NCBI RefSeq assembly: GCF_012489685.1
Contig: NC_080041.1
Location: 28,199,780-28,263,779, forward strand
From: Lotus japonicus
Taxonomy: Eukaryota; Streptophyta; Magnoliopsida; Fabales; Fabaceae
DNA: 64,000 nucleotides
Reading direction: 5' to 3'
The position numbers and the translations under genes were made by a program. The first letter of the stretch is position 1. The number at the start of each line of letters is the position of its first letter. This document shows, piece after piece, positions 9,423 to 19,528 of the stretch. A model generated the notes under the pieces. It had not been told where the DNA came from. It searched no databases and worked only from the letters and a program-made list of their open reading frames with translations.

Positions 9423-10990
9423 TGAAAATGAATGTAACCGATTTTTTCCAGTTTGTCTGCCTCACCATTTGCTTCCCGGAAAATATGATTCACTTTCAAG
9501 CAATTCACTTGCACTAACCACAAATCAATTTGGTTCAGTCCATTGATCAATTTCCATGGTCTGTTGCCCCGATTGTTCACCCAACCCACGCCAAAGAAGA
9601 ATCACTCTATTTACACAAAATTTTAGTGCTTCATGAATTGCCCAGACCTCCGCCTCAAAAGCAAAGCCAACACCCGTGTTTTTAGAGAAAAAGCCCAAAA
9701 TTTCATTCTTGTTGTTTCTCAAAATACCACCAATACCACTCGACCCGGGGCACCCTCTAGCAGCCCCATCGACGTTAATTTTAACTAAGCCCGCATCAGG
9801 AGGAGACCAGGATGCAAACCGTGGACTAGGTAATTTTGCAGGAAACCTGATGTGCTTAAAGTTTCTTGAAATTTGATCAATGCTGTAGGATCTCTGTTTT
9901 AGCAGCGATTTTGTCCACCTTCCAATATGGAGCAGATGCATATCCAAAACCTCCTCATTGTTGAAATTTTTTTGGTTGAAGCAAACATTATTCCTCTCAA
10001 TCCAAATTGTCCAAGCCATGGAGTAAGGGATCAAATTCCAAAGAGTCTTATCAAAGTGTTTTGGAATGAATTCCCATTCAAGTATAAGGCCGGATAAAGA
10101 CGAAGGTATAACCCAAGAAGTACCTTCCCTCAATAGGATAGCACACCATAAACTCCAAATGTGAGAGCAATGTAAAAATAGGTGAGAAGAGGATTCACTA
10201 ACCTCATCGTAGAACAGACATAGAGAAGATCCATTTAGGTCAATTCCCCTTGCTTGAAGATTTGCTCTTGTGGCAATTTTATTTCTTTTAGCCTGCCAAA
10301 GAAACAGGGACACCTTTGGGGGAATTAGATTAGCAATGGCCTTGGGCACTTGCCAATCATGTGTAGAGAATACCAGTCCTTCATGCCACAGGCATATATC
10401 TTTCACTGAGAAGATACCCTTTTGATTTAGACTCCAAAGAATGTGATTAGGGCTGCCAGTAGCTGGTATGATGCCATTAATTATCGCACAGAATTGGGTA
10501 TAAATCTCCTCCTCCCATGAAAATAAAGCTCTTCGAAAAGAGAGGGACTATTGCCATTTACTGCCGCGAAATACACCCACATCCGCAATCTTTGCCATCT
10601 TGTTTTGACTCATAGCATATAACCTTGGGAATGAGTTACTCAAGGTAAGATCACTGGCCCACGAATCATTCCAGAAGCTTACTCGCTTCCCGTCTCCAAC
10701 TGAAAAAAGAAGACTCTCCTTGAAGCACACTGACATCAGATGATCATCCATCAAAACACGCATGACATCTTGAAGTACTTTGGACCTTGATATCGAGGGA
10801 ATTGGTTCCTTGTGCCAGAGTAAGGAGTTCATGTCATACCCATACCTTTCCACTATAAACACCCTCCACAAACTATCAGCCTCCCTTCCATACCTCCAGA
10901 CCCATTTCAATAACAGAGCCCTATTTTTTCATTCAATGAATCCTAGTCCAAGTCCTCCAGCTTCTTTGTTTAAGCATATTTGCTCCCAGC

Positions 10991-11129
10991 TGTAGGATCA
11001 CGCGCTTACCACTACGCCAAAACCAATTGGTGTTAGTGAGGGCGCAACGTTATTTCTTATAGCGTAGCAGACAGCGCCCCGTTTCGAATGCTACCTGCAG
11101 GCAGGATGCTGGCCCACCTGGACCCAACA
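10991..11129 (-). repeat. 3' LTR of the TRIM
   Basis: 139 bp, identical to the copy at 11217-11355. A PPT-like run (TGGGGGGGGGAT on the minus strand, 11130-11141) lies beside it. Confidence 0.93.
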
Positions 11130-11173
11130 ATCCCCCCCCCAGCACCTGCCAGCCAAACTAGCTGCACAGCATG

Positions 11174-11245
11174 CCTTCCGTGGGATTCGAACACGGGACC
11201 TGGCTCTGATACCACTTGTAGGATCACGCGCTTACCACTACGCCA
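11174..11245 (-). promoter_or_regulatory. tRNA-like stretch spanning LTR end, PBS and leader of the TRIM
   Basis: On the minus strand an A-box-like TGGCGTAGTGG sits at the 3' end of the 5' LTR. The PBS TGGTATCAGAGCCAGGT follows. Next is a T-arm-like CCGTG...CACGG stem with a TTCGAATCC loop, matching the B-box consensus GTTCGANNCC. The boxes are about 50 nt apart, within the range of tRNA genes. This resembles an internal RNA polymerase III promoter, but it may only be a reverse-transcribed copy of primer tRNA plus chance. No intact tRNA cloverleaf is claimed. Confidence 0.45.
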
Positions 11246-11355
11246 AAACCAATTGGTGTTAGTGAGGGCGCAACGTTATTTCTTATAGCGTAGCAGACAG
11301 CGCCCCGTTTCGAATGCTACCTGCAGGCAGGATGCTGGCCCACCTGGACCCAACA
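11217..11355 (-). repeat. 5' LTR of the TRIM
   Basis: 139 bp, identical to the 3' LTR at 10991-11129. Read on the minus strand its last 40 bases include TGGCGTAGTGG, which fits the A box of a tRNA gene. Confidence 0.93.
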
Positions 11356-13095
11356 CCAGCCAATCCAGTTCACCTTATTCCTCCCCTGATCACGGCCCCA
11401 AAGGAACGCACACATGGTCTTCTCAACTTCAGCCACCACACCTTTTGGAGCCTTGAAAACTGCCATTAGATAGAGAGGAATTGAAAACAATACTGATTTT
11501 AACAATACCAAGCGACCACTAAGCGAGACGAATTTGGAATTCCAGGACCGGGCTTTGCCTCTTAGCTTTTCAAGAGTGTGTCATCTAGAAAGAGAAAATG
11601 ATTTACAACTAGATTCCTGCTAATTTTCACACCACAATAATTTTCCGCTCCCAGCAATTGATTCAGAAGACAGGAAAGTCCGTTAACACATAAACTAAAT
11701 AGAAGTGGGGAAAGGGGTCCCCTTGACGTAGGCCCTTCTCAATGGAAAAGAAATCAGTGGGAGACCCGTTTACAAGGATAGCTAAGGACGTTGAGGAAAT
11801 ATAGTTTTTCATCCATGATACCCATTTCACACCGAAATTCATCTCTTGAAGGATGTTAATTTGAAATTCCCAGTCCACTTGGTCATATGCTTTGACCAAG
11901 TCAACTTTGAGCAATAAGCCTCCTTCATTTCTCTTTGCAAGGAAATCAGCTACCTCGTTTGCCAAGAGATTACAATCAGCAGCTTGTCGGCCTTTGGTGA
12001 AGGCAAACTGATTCTGCGAAAGTAGATTAGGCATAACTTTCTGCAATCTAGCTGCCAAAACTTTTGCAATAAGTTTGTATGTGCTACCAATTAGACTTAT
12101 GGGCCTATAATGTGACAAAGACACAACACTTTTTGTCTTGGGAATCAAAGTTATGAATGCTGCATTCATCCCTCTAGAGATCTTACCGGTCCTGTGAAAA
12201 TCTTCAAACAGGTTACACACATCGCCCCTCACCAGATTCCAGTATTCCTGAAAAAAATTCAGATTGAACCCATCGGGTCCCGGGGCTTTGTTCCCATCGA
12301 ATGATTTGATTACTGCCCAAATTTCATCCTTAGAAAATTCCCGTTCCGGTTCCTCCTGCTCTGAGCGAGACAGCTTGTGCATACTCGAACAAGTGATTCT
12401 TGGCCTTACTTTAGCTCGGCTAGTAAAGAATGATTTGAAGTGATGAAAAATAGCCATTTTGATTTCTGCAGCATCCTCCAGTTCTACATCCCCCACCTGC
12501 AATTTTGTGATGTTCTGTTTTTCCATCCGGCGTTTACACTGACTGTGAAAAAAAGCAGAATTCCTATCACCTTCCTTGGCCCATCGAGATCGAGCTTTCT
12601 GTCTCCACCTGCATTCCTCCACCCTGAACGCATTCCACAAATCGTCGAGAACTTTCAACCTTTGCGCTCTCAACGAGCTTGAGGTGCCATCCCTCAGCAT
12701 CTGGTCCATAACTCCCTGTAGCTCAAGTTCAAGATTAGAAATTCGTTCAGTGGTCATTGATGCTCTACTCCCCTTCCACTTTTTGATCTCCTTCTTCAAC
12801 GATTTCAGCTTATCATGAAGTGAAGCACCTGCCCACCCCACCACCAGAGGAGAATCCCACCAAGACTTAACAAGGGAGTTAAAGTCCTCCTCCAACATCC
12901 AGGTATTATAGAACCTGAAGGGCTTGGGACCAAAATCAACCGATCCCATGGAGAGAGATGCAACCCTGTGATTAGAAAGCCCCCAATTCTCTGCAGATTG
13001 GCAGGCTCCATCCAGATCCCTCAACAACTCCTCATTAATCAACCATCTGTCCAAACAACTCCAAATAAAGTGGGGTACTATATGTACACCTAAAT

Positions 13096-14750
13096 ATTTG
13101 GGTGGTTTAGGGGTAAAACGCTGGGGGGATTTCAATAAAGCATTGCTTGCTAAATGGAGATGGAGATTGTGTACTGGAGATCAAAGCTTATGGGCTCGCA
13201 TTGTTCGCTCTAAATATAACGTGCTTAACGGGATGATCAGTGATGTTCCTTTGTCTTCTGCTTCTATTTGGTGGAAAGACCTTTTGAGGACTTGCTTCGA
13301 GCCCCCGGCTGGTAATTTGTTTGGTGAGTCTATTGTGAAGAAAATTGGTGATGGCTCTACGATTCGATTCTGGCAGGATTCCTGGGTTGGTAATGGCCCT
13401 CTCGCAGTGCAGTTTGATAGGCTCTTCAGGCTTTCTACCCAACAACTCTGTATGATATCAGATATGGGTCGTTGGGATGATAACAAGTGGGTTTGGAGCT
13501 TGTCTTGGCACAGGGATCTGCGGGAATGGGAGCAAGCCTGGGTATCTGAAATCTTAAACACTGTCAACCAGGTTCCTTTGCGCCATGATTCTGTGGATAA
13601 ATGGATTTGGAAGGACGATGTTTGTGGTGGCTACTCAGTTAGATCAGCATATTCTCTGATTACTGGGACATCAAGTTCTGATCATACTCTGCATTTAAGC
13701 TTCTATGGAAAATATATGCTCCTTCAACAGTGAAAGCTTTTATTTGGAAATTTTTTTGGGGAAGCATTCAAACCAAACCTTATTCGGAGGGGGATCCAAT
13801 TAATTGATTCTGATTCTGCTTGCCTTTTTTGTGATGACTCAATGGAGGATGTAGAACATCTCATGTTTTGTTTTTGTGGTGATTCAGTGGAGGATGTAGA
13901 ACATCTCATGTTTTGCTGCAGGAAAATTTCACCTATTTGGTACTCAGTTTTCCACTGGCTTGGATTTAATTCTGTTTTACCTTGTGATCCTCAACTGCAT
14001 TTTCTGCAATTTGTCCATGGCAGTAGGAATCTGAAGCAGTGTCGGGCTTGGTGGGCAATTTGGGGGTTAGTGGTTTGGACCGTGTGGTGTGTGAGAAATA
14101 GGTTGGTGTTCTCCAATGAGGTTCCTGATTGGAACAATTTGCTAGGCATTATCCAGTGGAAGGCTTGGCTCTGGCTGTCATTTATGGTAAAGGATTTCAG
14201 AAGCTCGTTATTTGAATGACTTATGGACCCATGTTCTTGTATTATCCAACTTTAGTGGGTTTGGAATTGTGATTTGTCAATTGGTTGGTCTGCAATCTGT
14301 CTACTGGTGCCGTCATTGCCATAGTGAGAAAGTGACTTGTTTGCTTTGAATTAATTAGGAGCATGATTGGAATGGACTTCTAGTTTCTTATTTGTTGGAG
14401 GCTATGCAATTGGAAGGGCTGGTATTTGGTTATGGGGTGGTTTTTAGGATGAGGTTTATTACTTATTATAAAATTCTTTGGATTTTCCTCTTGACTTTAT
14501 AAAATGGGTACTCTTTTTCCTTTCTAGGTTTTCCCAAGGGGGTTTTATCCTAATAAGGTTTTAATGAGGCCCCTTTTATATTGTCTATTCTCAAGGAAGT
14601 GGGGGTGGGTAGTATTTGTCTTTGTAGGGTTGTTGTCTTGTATTTTTTTCTTTTATCTAGCTTGTTGTTTTCTTTCTCTAATATCTTGTATTTGGATTGA
14701 AGTACCCCTTGTACTTCTATTCAATATAATTCCATTGCTTATAAAAAAAA
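13096..14750 (+). pseudogene. LINE (L1-type) 3' part: RT tail, zf-RVT, 3' UTR and poly-A, plus strand
   Basis: Continues the LINE of 9152-9422 in the same strand. The first frame (13098-13733) begins GGLGVKRWGDFNKALLAKW, the usual region after the RT thumb, and ends early at a frameshift. The zinc-finger-like segment lies at 13831-13920, and the last frame ends in 14219. A long 3' UTR ends with TTGCTTATAAAAAAAA at 14750, the usual plant L1 tail. The reading frame is broken near 13733 and 13805. Confidence 0.85.
13831..13920 (+). repeat. In-frame 45-bp tandem duplication across the LINE zinc-finger motif
   Basis: Units 13831-13875 and 13876-13920 both encode C-(2)-(C/G)-D-S-(M/V)-EDVEHLMFC-like segments, so the C...H...C motif is doubled. 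Four or so substitutions separate the units, so the duplication is not brand new. Confidence 0.75.
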
Positions 14751-14833
14751 GGCCTTGAAAGTCTTCCTTTTCCAAGTCGTCAATGCTTTTCTTGATTCCC
14801 AATTTTCTCTCACCCCTGTTTTACCATAAATTT
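14751..14833 (-). pseudogene. LINE scrap (post-endonuclease linker), right part of a split fragment
   Basis: Together with 18425-18487 this reads on the minus strand as a segment with FKYEAYWEDIE and later LTTWKRKTFK, typical of the linker between endonuclease and RT in plant L1 elements. The B solo LTR splits it. At its left it abuts the poly-A of another LINE; at its right (18488) the Tat element begins. Confidence 0.5.
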
Positions 14834-15765
14834 TGTAACACCCCGATTTCCAGGTGTCACTTTAGTAACCAAAATAATCTTTACGCGGAAAACAGGTAAT
14901 TTTTTTTCGTTTTCTTTCCTTTAAATCAAAACGATAAGGAAGTAAAGACAAAACCCAACTACTAAACTAACCGATATACAACATATATACATGTACAGCC
15001 TCAGCTGCACTCCATGTCACGCGCACTCGCAGTGACTCCAAAGCAGTGTGCCCGTAGGCAAATATATACAGACCCAGAAGTGTAAGTGAGAAAATTATAA
15101 TTACAAACCACTAGGAGAAAGTTGGCCTCAATATGGCCTAAGCAAAGACCCCTATGGTCCAACTGACTCACTGTGATCCCTCAGTAAGAGAACCACACGA
15201 AAAGTCATGCGTCGGAAACCTACCCGATCCCAAAAGCAAAACGAATCAGAGCTCTACACAAAACATGACGCCTGCCCAAACCTAACCTCCCAGTGCCAAA
15301 CCCACAACGATCTGAAGTCGGCAAGTTGAAGCTCAACTCTATGCGCCATAGAACTCCTTTCGTCAGTCGTCCACGCTCGTCAGTCCGGTCCTCCATGACC
15401 CTTCCCCGATACGTCGCCCGGTGACCAGCTACATCGATCACCCAAACGGTGGGGGCATCCCGATCCAGCAGCTCATATCTGATCCCCCCCGAGGGAGAGA
15501 CCGTCGAGAACCAGTCGACCATCGACATCTGGCAGCAGGCCGACCGCCCAAACACAAACATACAAACAAAGCCAAGGCGCTAGGGTCAACTCACAGCAAT
15601 AAGTACATATACACTCAACATGTGACGGGGTATATATATAAGTTGTTATATAAGCATATAAGTAATCCTAGCATGTTATGGCTCTAACATTGCTTCAATA
15701 ACAAACAGCACACAGTCTCAGTCAGCATGAATGTATGCGTGAAATGCACAATATGAATCCGGATT

Positions 15766-16008
15766 TGTGACGCGTTCCCGTTCGCCACAAGTGAAGCATT
15801 CCCGTTCTTCACTATGGATGGACCATTCCCGTTATCCATCCTGGATGAAATCCATCCTGGATGAACCATTCCCGTTATTCATCCTTGGTGAACCATTCCC
15901 GTTATTCACCGTATGATGAACCATTCCCGTTATTCATCATTTATGCAAGGTGAACCATTCCCGTTATTCACCATGATATGCACAGGTGAACCATTCCCGT
16001 TATTCACC
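15766..16008 (-). repeat. Hairpin array II of the solo B LTR (8 copies)
   Basis: Same hairpins as at 983-1208, in opposite orientation. The copy near 15814 has a GGATGGA/TCCATCC stem in place of GGATGAA/TTCATCC, another compensated change. A small extra inverted repeat (GGATG...CATCC) lies near 15843. Confidence 0.85.
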
Positions 16009-16101
16009 CGATTGAATGCAACGTGGTTAGCCAAACAACGAATCGTCCTTACCACGAAAGTGTCTAGCGCACAACCCAATCTCAAATAACCCAATGAGTT
16101 A

Positions 16102-16240
16102 GTGTCGGTCAATACAACACAACTCGGAGTAAGTGTCGGTCAATACAACACAACTCCAACAAGAACACACAAGGGTCTAGTGTCGGTCAATACAACACAG
16201 CCCAAACAACAAGAGCACTAGGTGTCGGTCAATACAACAC
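16102..16240 (-). repeat. Hairpin array I of the solo B LTR (4 copies)
   Basis: Copies start near 16102, 16132, 16179 and 16222, each GTGTCG...CAACAC around the loop GTCAATA. The left-hand B copy has six, so copy number changes while the unit is kept. Confidence 0.8.
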
Positions 16241-18424
16241 GGCTCCACAACACTCCCCAAGAGTACTAGAGTACTCGATGACTCTCAATCATCACCATAG
16301 CTCACCTTAGTGGCTTTCCCCAATTCTGATAACTCTCCAAAACCCACAACAAAGGTCGACTTTTCCCCGTCTTTCGTAAATGTTTTCCCCTTTAGTTCTC
16401 CTATAACTATTCATTTAGTAAAAACGTTTCGAATTGAATTAGTCAGGTTATGAGTTTATTTCTCAAAGTCTAAGTCTCCCAAAGTCTCTAGTTTACAAAA
16501 TTCTATTCATTCTAGGTTTTCCGAAAACCAACCACCCAAAAGGAGTTTCCCGGGGAAAGTCTAAGTAAACCAACGAATCCCAACAAATGGCTAAGTCCCA
16601 AACCCCTCATTTGAACTTGCCTAGGGTTGCTCATCCAACCCGAAACATCAAAGATCACCAGATCAATGAATCTCCACTCCGAAGTCGCGTCAAAACGCTC
16701 AATTCCACACCACATCACATCATAAGTTATGAAAACATTTATAATGATAAACCATCATCATAATTAATATCATAGCAAAGCATAAGTCGAACTTATCGAC
16801 GCCTATCATGCAATCATAGCTAATATATATGTAAGTTGCCCTAACCTCGAGCTGTTCCAACTTCGAAATCAAGGTTGTCCTCAAACAGTTGCTCTGAATA
16901 TTCCAAAGTTCCTTCAACTGAACCTCGGAGAAAACAAAGCAGAATTCAAACAAAATCGATTAGTTTGATCGCAAAACAATACATAAACGATAGACAAAGC
17001 ATCAAAGCTTCAGAATACGACAAACGGGTACGAAAGGACAAGTTTTCGAAAACGAAAAACTCCCCCCCCTTAGGAAATAGCCCACTACCATAAGGAGAAA
17101 AGAGCTTCGGCTCTTTTACTTCGATCAAATCAGTTTACAAGGTAGTTTTAGGGTAAAACTAAGGCAAAGAAACTGTCAGAACAATTTTCGGACAATCGGG
17201 TCGAAATACGACTACGCAGGGGCATTTTGGTCCAAAATAAAGGCTCAAAACTTCAAAGTTATCAGTTCTGAAAACAGATTTGACAGCAACGATCCTCATG
17301 ACATCCGTGACAACAAATCCTAAAGGCATGAAGTCAGATTATAGCTTTACGACAATAAAGTTTCGAAATGTGAGACAAAAAGAGTTTTGAGTCAATTTTT
17401 CAGATCCTGGACAACTGAATCGCAATCAGAGTTTACTGACAGAGGTTTTAGACTCAGGGGAACATAAGGAACATAACCCAAGCGAGAAATCAGAGAAATC
17501 GGACAATTTTAGAAAAAGCTCAAAACTTAGAGCACAGAAACGACTTCAGAAACGCAACAGAAACAACAATCAGAGGTAGGAATCGTGTTAGTTACCTTGA
17601 TATCTAGAAGTAGGGACGAACTGCACGAAGATTGGTCAAGGTTTCGCGAAAATCTCTCCTCCCTTCTCTCCCAAGAACTCGCGGCCTCAAATGGTGAAAA
17701 TGAGAGGATTTTTGCTTTTTCGCCTATTTATAGGCGGGCGAAATCGCGGGAAAATGAAAATTTCGCGATTCCGATTTTTGCAGCACGATCACCGTGGAAT
17801 TCTAAGAGAGATTCTAGCGTCAGAATTCCAGAACTCAAAACAAATATCTAGGATTTGGGAAAAACGATATCGAAAAACTCAAAAGCGGTGTCGGTTAATC
17901 TGCCCCGAAAAACTACTTTTTGCTGTGATGCTCAGACGACAAAACTCCCTACTGAAGAAAGATTGGAAATGTCGAAACAAGTCTGGCAACGCGGACGGAA
18001 TCTTCGTTAGAAGTCCCGAATAGAAAAAGTCTTCATCCATTGCTCGAAAATAGGGTTTCGAAGCAAAGAAATTAGCGTCGGCGGACATCCGAAAAGTGAA
18101 ACCTATCGTGCATACAATCCAGAGTTCCGAAATGAAACGCTGGTCGATGGAAAAATAAAGAGAATCTTTAAATTTTTTGAGAGTTCGAAATCTCACTCAA
18201 AACGTTGCTTTAAGAGCGAAATAGCCTATTCTGGACACGCTCGCCATAAGGCAGGTGTGCAGACGACTCGCACTAACTCCGAAAACAACTACGCAACATT
18301 CCTCAAGCAATTCCTGAACTTTCTTCTTCATTAATCTTTCTCAAATGTCAAACTCCTGTCACGCTTACACTGATTCTACGTGTGAGTCGGAAACTTAACT
18401 TGTTCTGAAAATCCAGGTCTTACA

Positions 18425-18487
18425 ATTTCAATCTCGATGTCTTCCCAATAAGCCTCATATTTGAAATGTTGTCACGTAGTCTATTCT
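18425..18487 (-). pseudogene. LINE scrap, left-hand continuation of 14751-14833
   Basis: Carries on the linker reading frame after removal of the B solo LTR. It ends at 18488, where the Tat LTR terminus begins. Confidence 0.45.
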
Positions 18488-18965
18488 TGTTCTAACCATG
18501 AACATTGAGATGAGGTATAGTACCTAAGATGTAAGGAACGTGATTTGAGATTCCTAGAGTGAATGAGAGCGTAACTGCTTTAGAGAGAAAGTAACTGAAT
18601 TTCAATCTTGTTATTTCTCAAATGAGATAAGAGTCCTTTACAATTGATACCCGCCCCCCATTTATAGACGTGGGGTTTGGCCTGGTACTTCTATCTCCTC
18701 CTAATGGGCCAGTTCGGCCTCCAGGAGGAGGCCCAATTCCTCAGTCTGCTCGTCGCCCTAGGCCAGCGTTCCTGGGCGAAGGACCATGGGGTCTCGCCCA
18801 GTCTACAAGTCCACAAGACACCGAGCTCGAAGCTTGAGACCTAAGTGTGTCTTTAAGTAGAAAAACTAAGGCGACGACCATGGGAAGCTAATTAATGCTA
18901 AAACTTATGGTCTAATAACAAAGAATAACGACCGACATGGCTTGGTAATTAAAGCTTAAAAAACC
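18488..18965 (-). repeat. 3' LTR of Tat element E1 (outer end firm, inner end approximate)
   Basis: On the minus strand the end reads GGTTAGAACA at 18488. The region aligns with the partial LTR at 57242-57568, sharing GACTGGGCGAGACCC, a TATA box and the segment GAGAAATA...GATTGAAATTCAG. The TATA (CTATAAATG, minus) is near 18660. The inner border near 18965 is a guess from a TGG start next to a purine-rich stretch. Confidence 0.65.
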
Positions 18966-19528
18966 ATTTTCAACTTCTTGCTATGCTCCTTTAGCGACTC
19001 GAGTCCACAAGCGGGCTTGCGGCGATGGTGCTTGGTTTCCCCGCCTTGGCTTTAGTTGTGGTCGCCGGGGTCCACGATGTCTTGACGCGTGTGCACCACG
19101 TGCAATGCGCTGAATTAGTGCAAAGGCCAGTGAATCCACAGAACCTCAACTGTTGTTCCCAAAATGCCCCTTCAAATCACAATTGAGCCTGTTGGTTTGA
19201 ATTTGAACCAATGAGCTTCAGCCATTGTAACCTTTCGCTTAACGCGTGGTTCCCACTTCCCGAAATCCGAGTCGCACTCCCTCGAGTATTCATTTTATCT
19301 TGCCATGTCGAGGCATGATTTCCCAACCGCTATTCTCCCTAGCCTTTAAATTCCTCCTCTTTCCATCATTTACCACTTACTGTTAACTGTTCCCATATTC
19401 GTCCCTGGCTCTCATACAGGTTCCTTTTGCCGATCTTGTGAACTCAAAGCTCCGGCCCTTCTTGCTTCTCCTTTCACAGTCCCTTCCTGGTTAGTTTTTT
19501 ATCCCTTCTTTCTTCTTCCATTTTTTAC
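18966..19528 (+). other. Spacer between Tat LTR and antisense ORF, possible antisense promoter
   Basis: No coding signal on either strand. Being directly 5' of the plus-strand ORF, it may hold that ORF's own promoter; a TTTAAATTCC element near 19347 could act as a TATA. Nothing else is recognised. Confidence 0.35.

Larger units (their letters stand above)
10991..11355 (-). mobile_element. TRIM (terminal-repeat retrotransposon in miniature), complete, 365 bp
   Basis: Two 139-bp direct repeats, 10991-11129 and 11217-11355, are identical by eye. The element has TG...CA ends and a perfect TSD CCAGC at 10986-10990 and 11356-11360. On the minus strand an extended initiator-Met PBS follows the 5' LTR (11199-11213), and a G-rich PPT (11130-11141) precedes the 3' LTR. 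The 87-bp interior encodes nothing. The frames at 11088-11288 and 11317-11511 that cross it are chance extensions. Identical LTRs mean very recent insertion. Mobility would rely on proteins from other elements. Confidence 0.95.
9423..13095 (-). pseudogene. LINE (L1-type) pol remnant, minus strand: endonuclease tail, RT, zf-RVT, RNase H
   Basis: Reading right to left, the first frame (13095-11663) starts at the end of the endonuclease (LSNHRVASLSMGSVDFGPK). It runs into RT with KAPGPDGFNLNFF, LIPKTKSVVSLSHYRPISLI and LRQGDP. The FADD box is changed to FLDD near 11600. About 100 codons just after it seem deleted. The thumb follows (LLKSVLFSIPLYLMAVFK near 11500), then a zinc-finger-like RT tail (10406-10100) and an RNase H domain (VKINVDGAARGCPGSSGIGG near 9780) ending in HIFREANGEADKL near 9460. 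A frameshift lies near 9590 and a stop near 10547. The TRIM at 10991-11355 interrupts it. No poly-A tail remains at the left end. Confidence 0.85.
14834..18424 (-). mobile_element. Solo LTR of family B, complete (3,591 bp)
   Basis: On the minus strand it starts TGTAAGACCTGG and ends ATCGGGGTGTTACA. The flanks share ATTT at 14830-14833 and 18425-18428 (AATTT if one terminal A is shared), a slightly ambiguous TSD. A TATA-like TATAAATA (minus) lies at 17725-17732, giving a U3 of about 700 bp and a transcribed R-U5 of nearly 2.9 kb that includes both hairpin arrays. No internal region or second LTR is present, so it formed by LTR-LTR recombination. The frame at 15220-15561 has no recognised domain. 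Confidence 0.88.
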
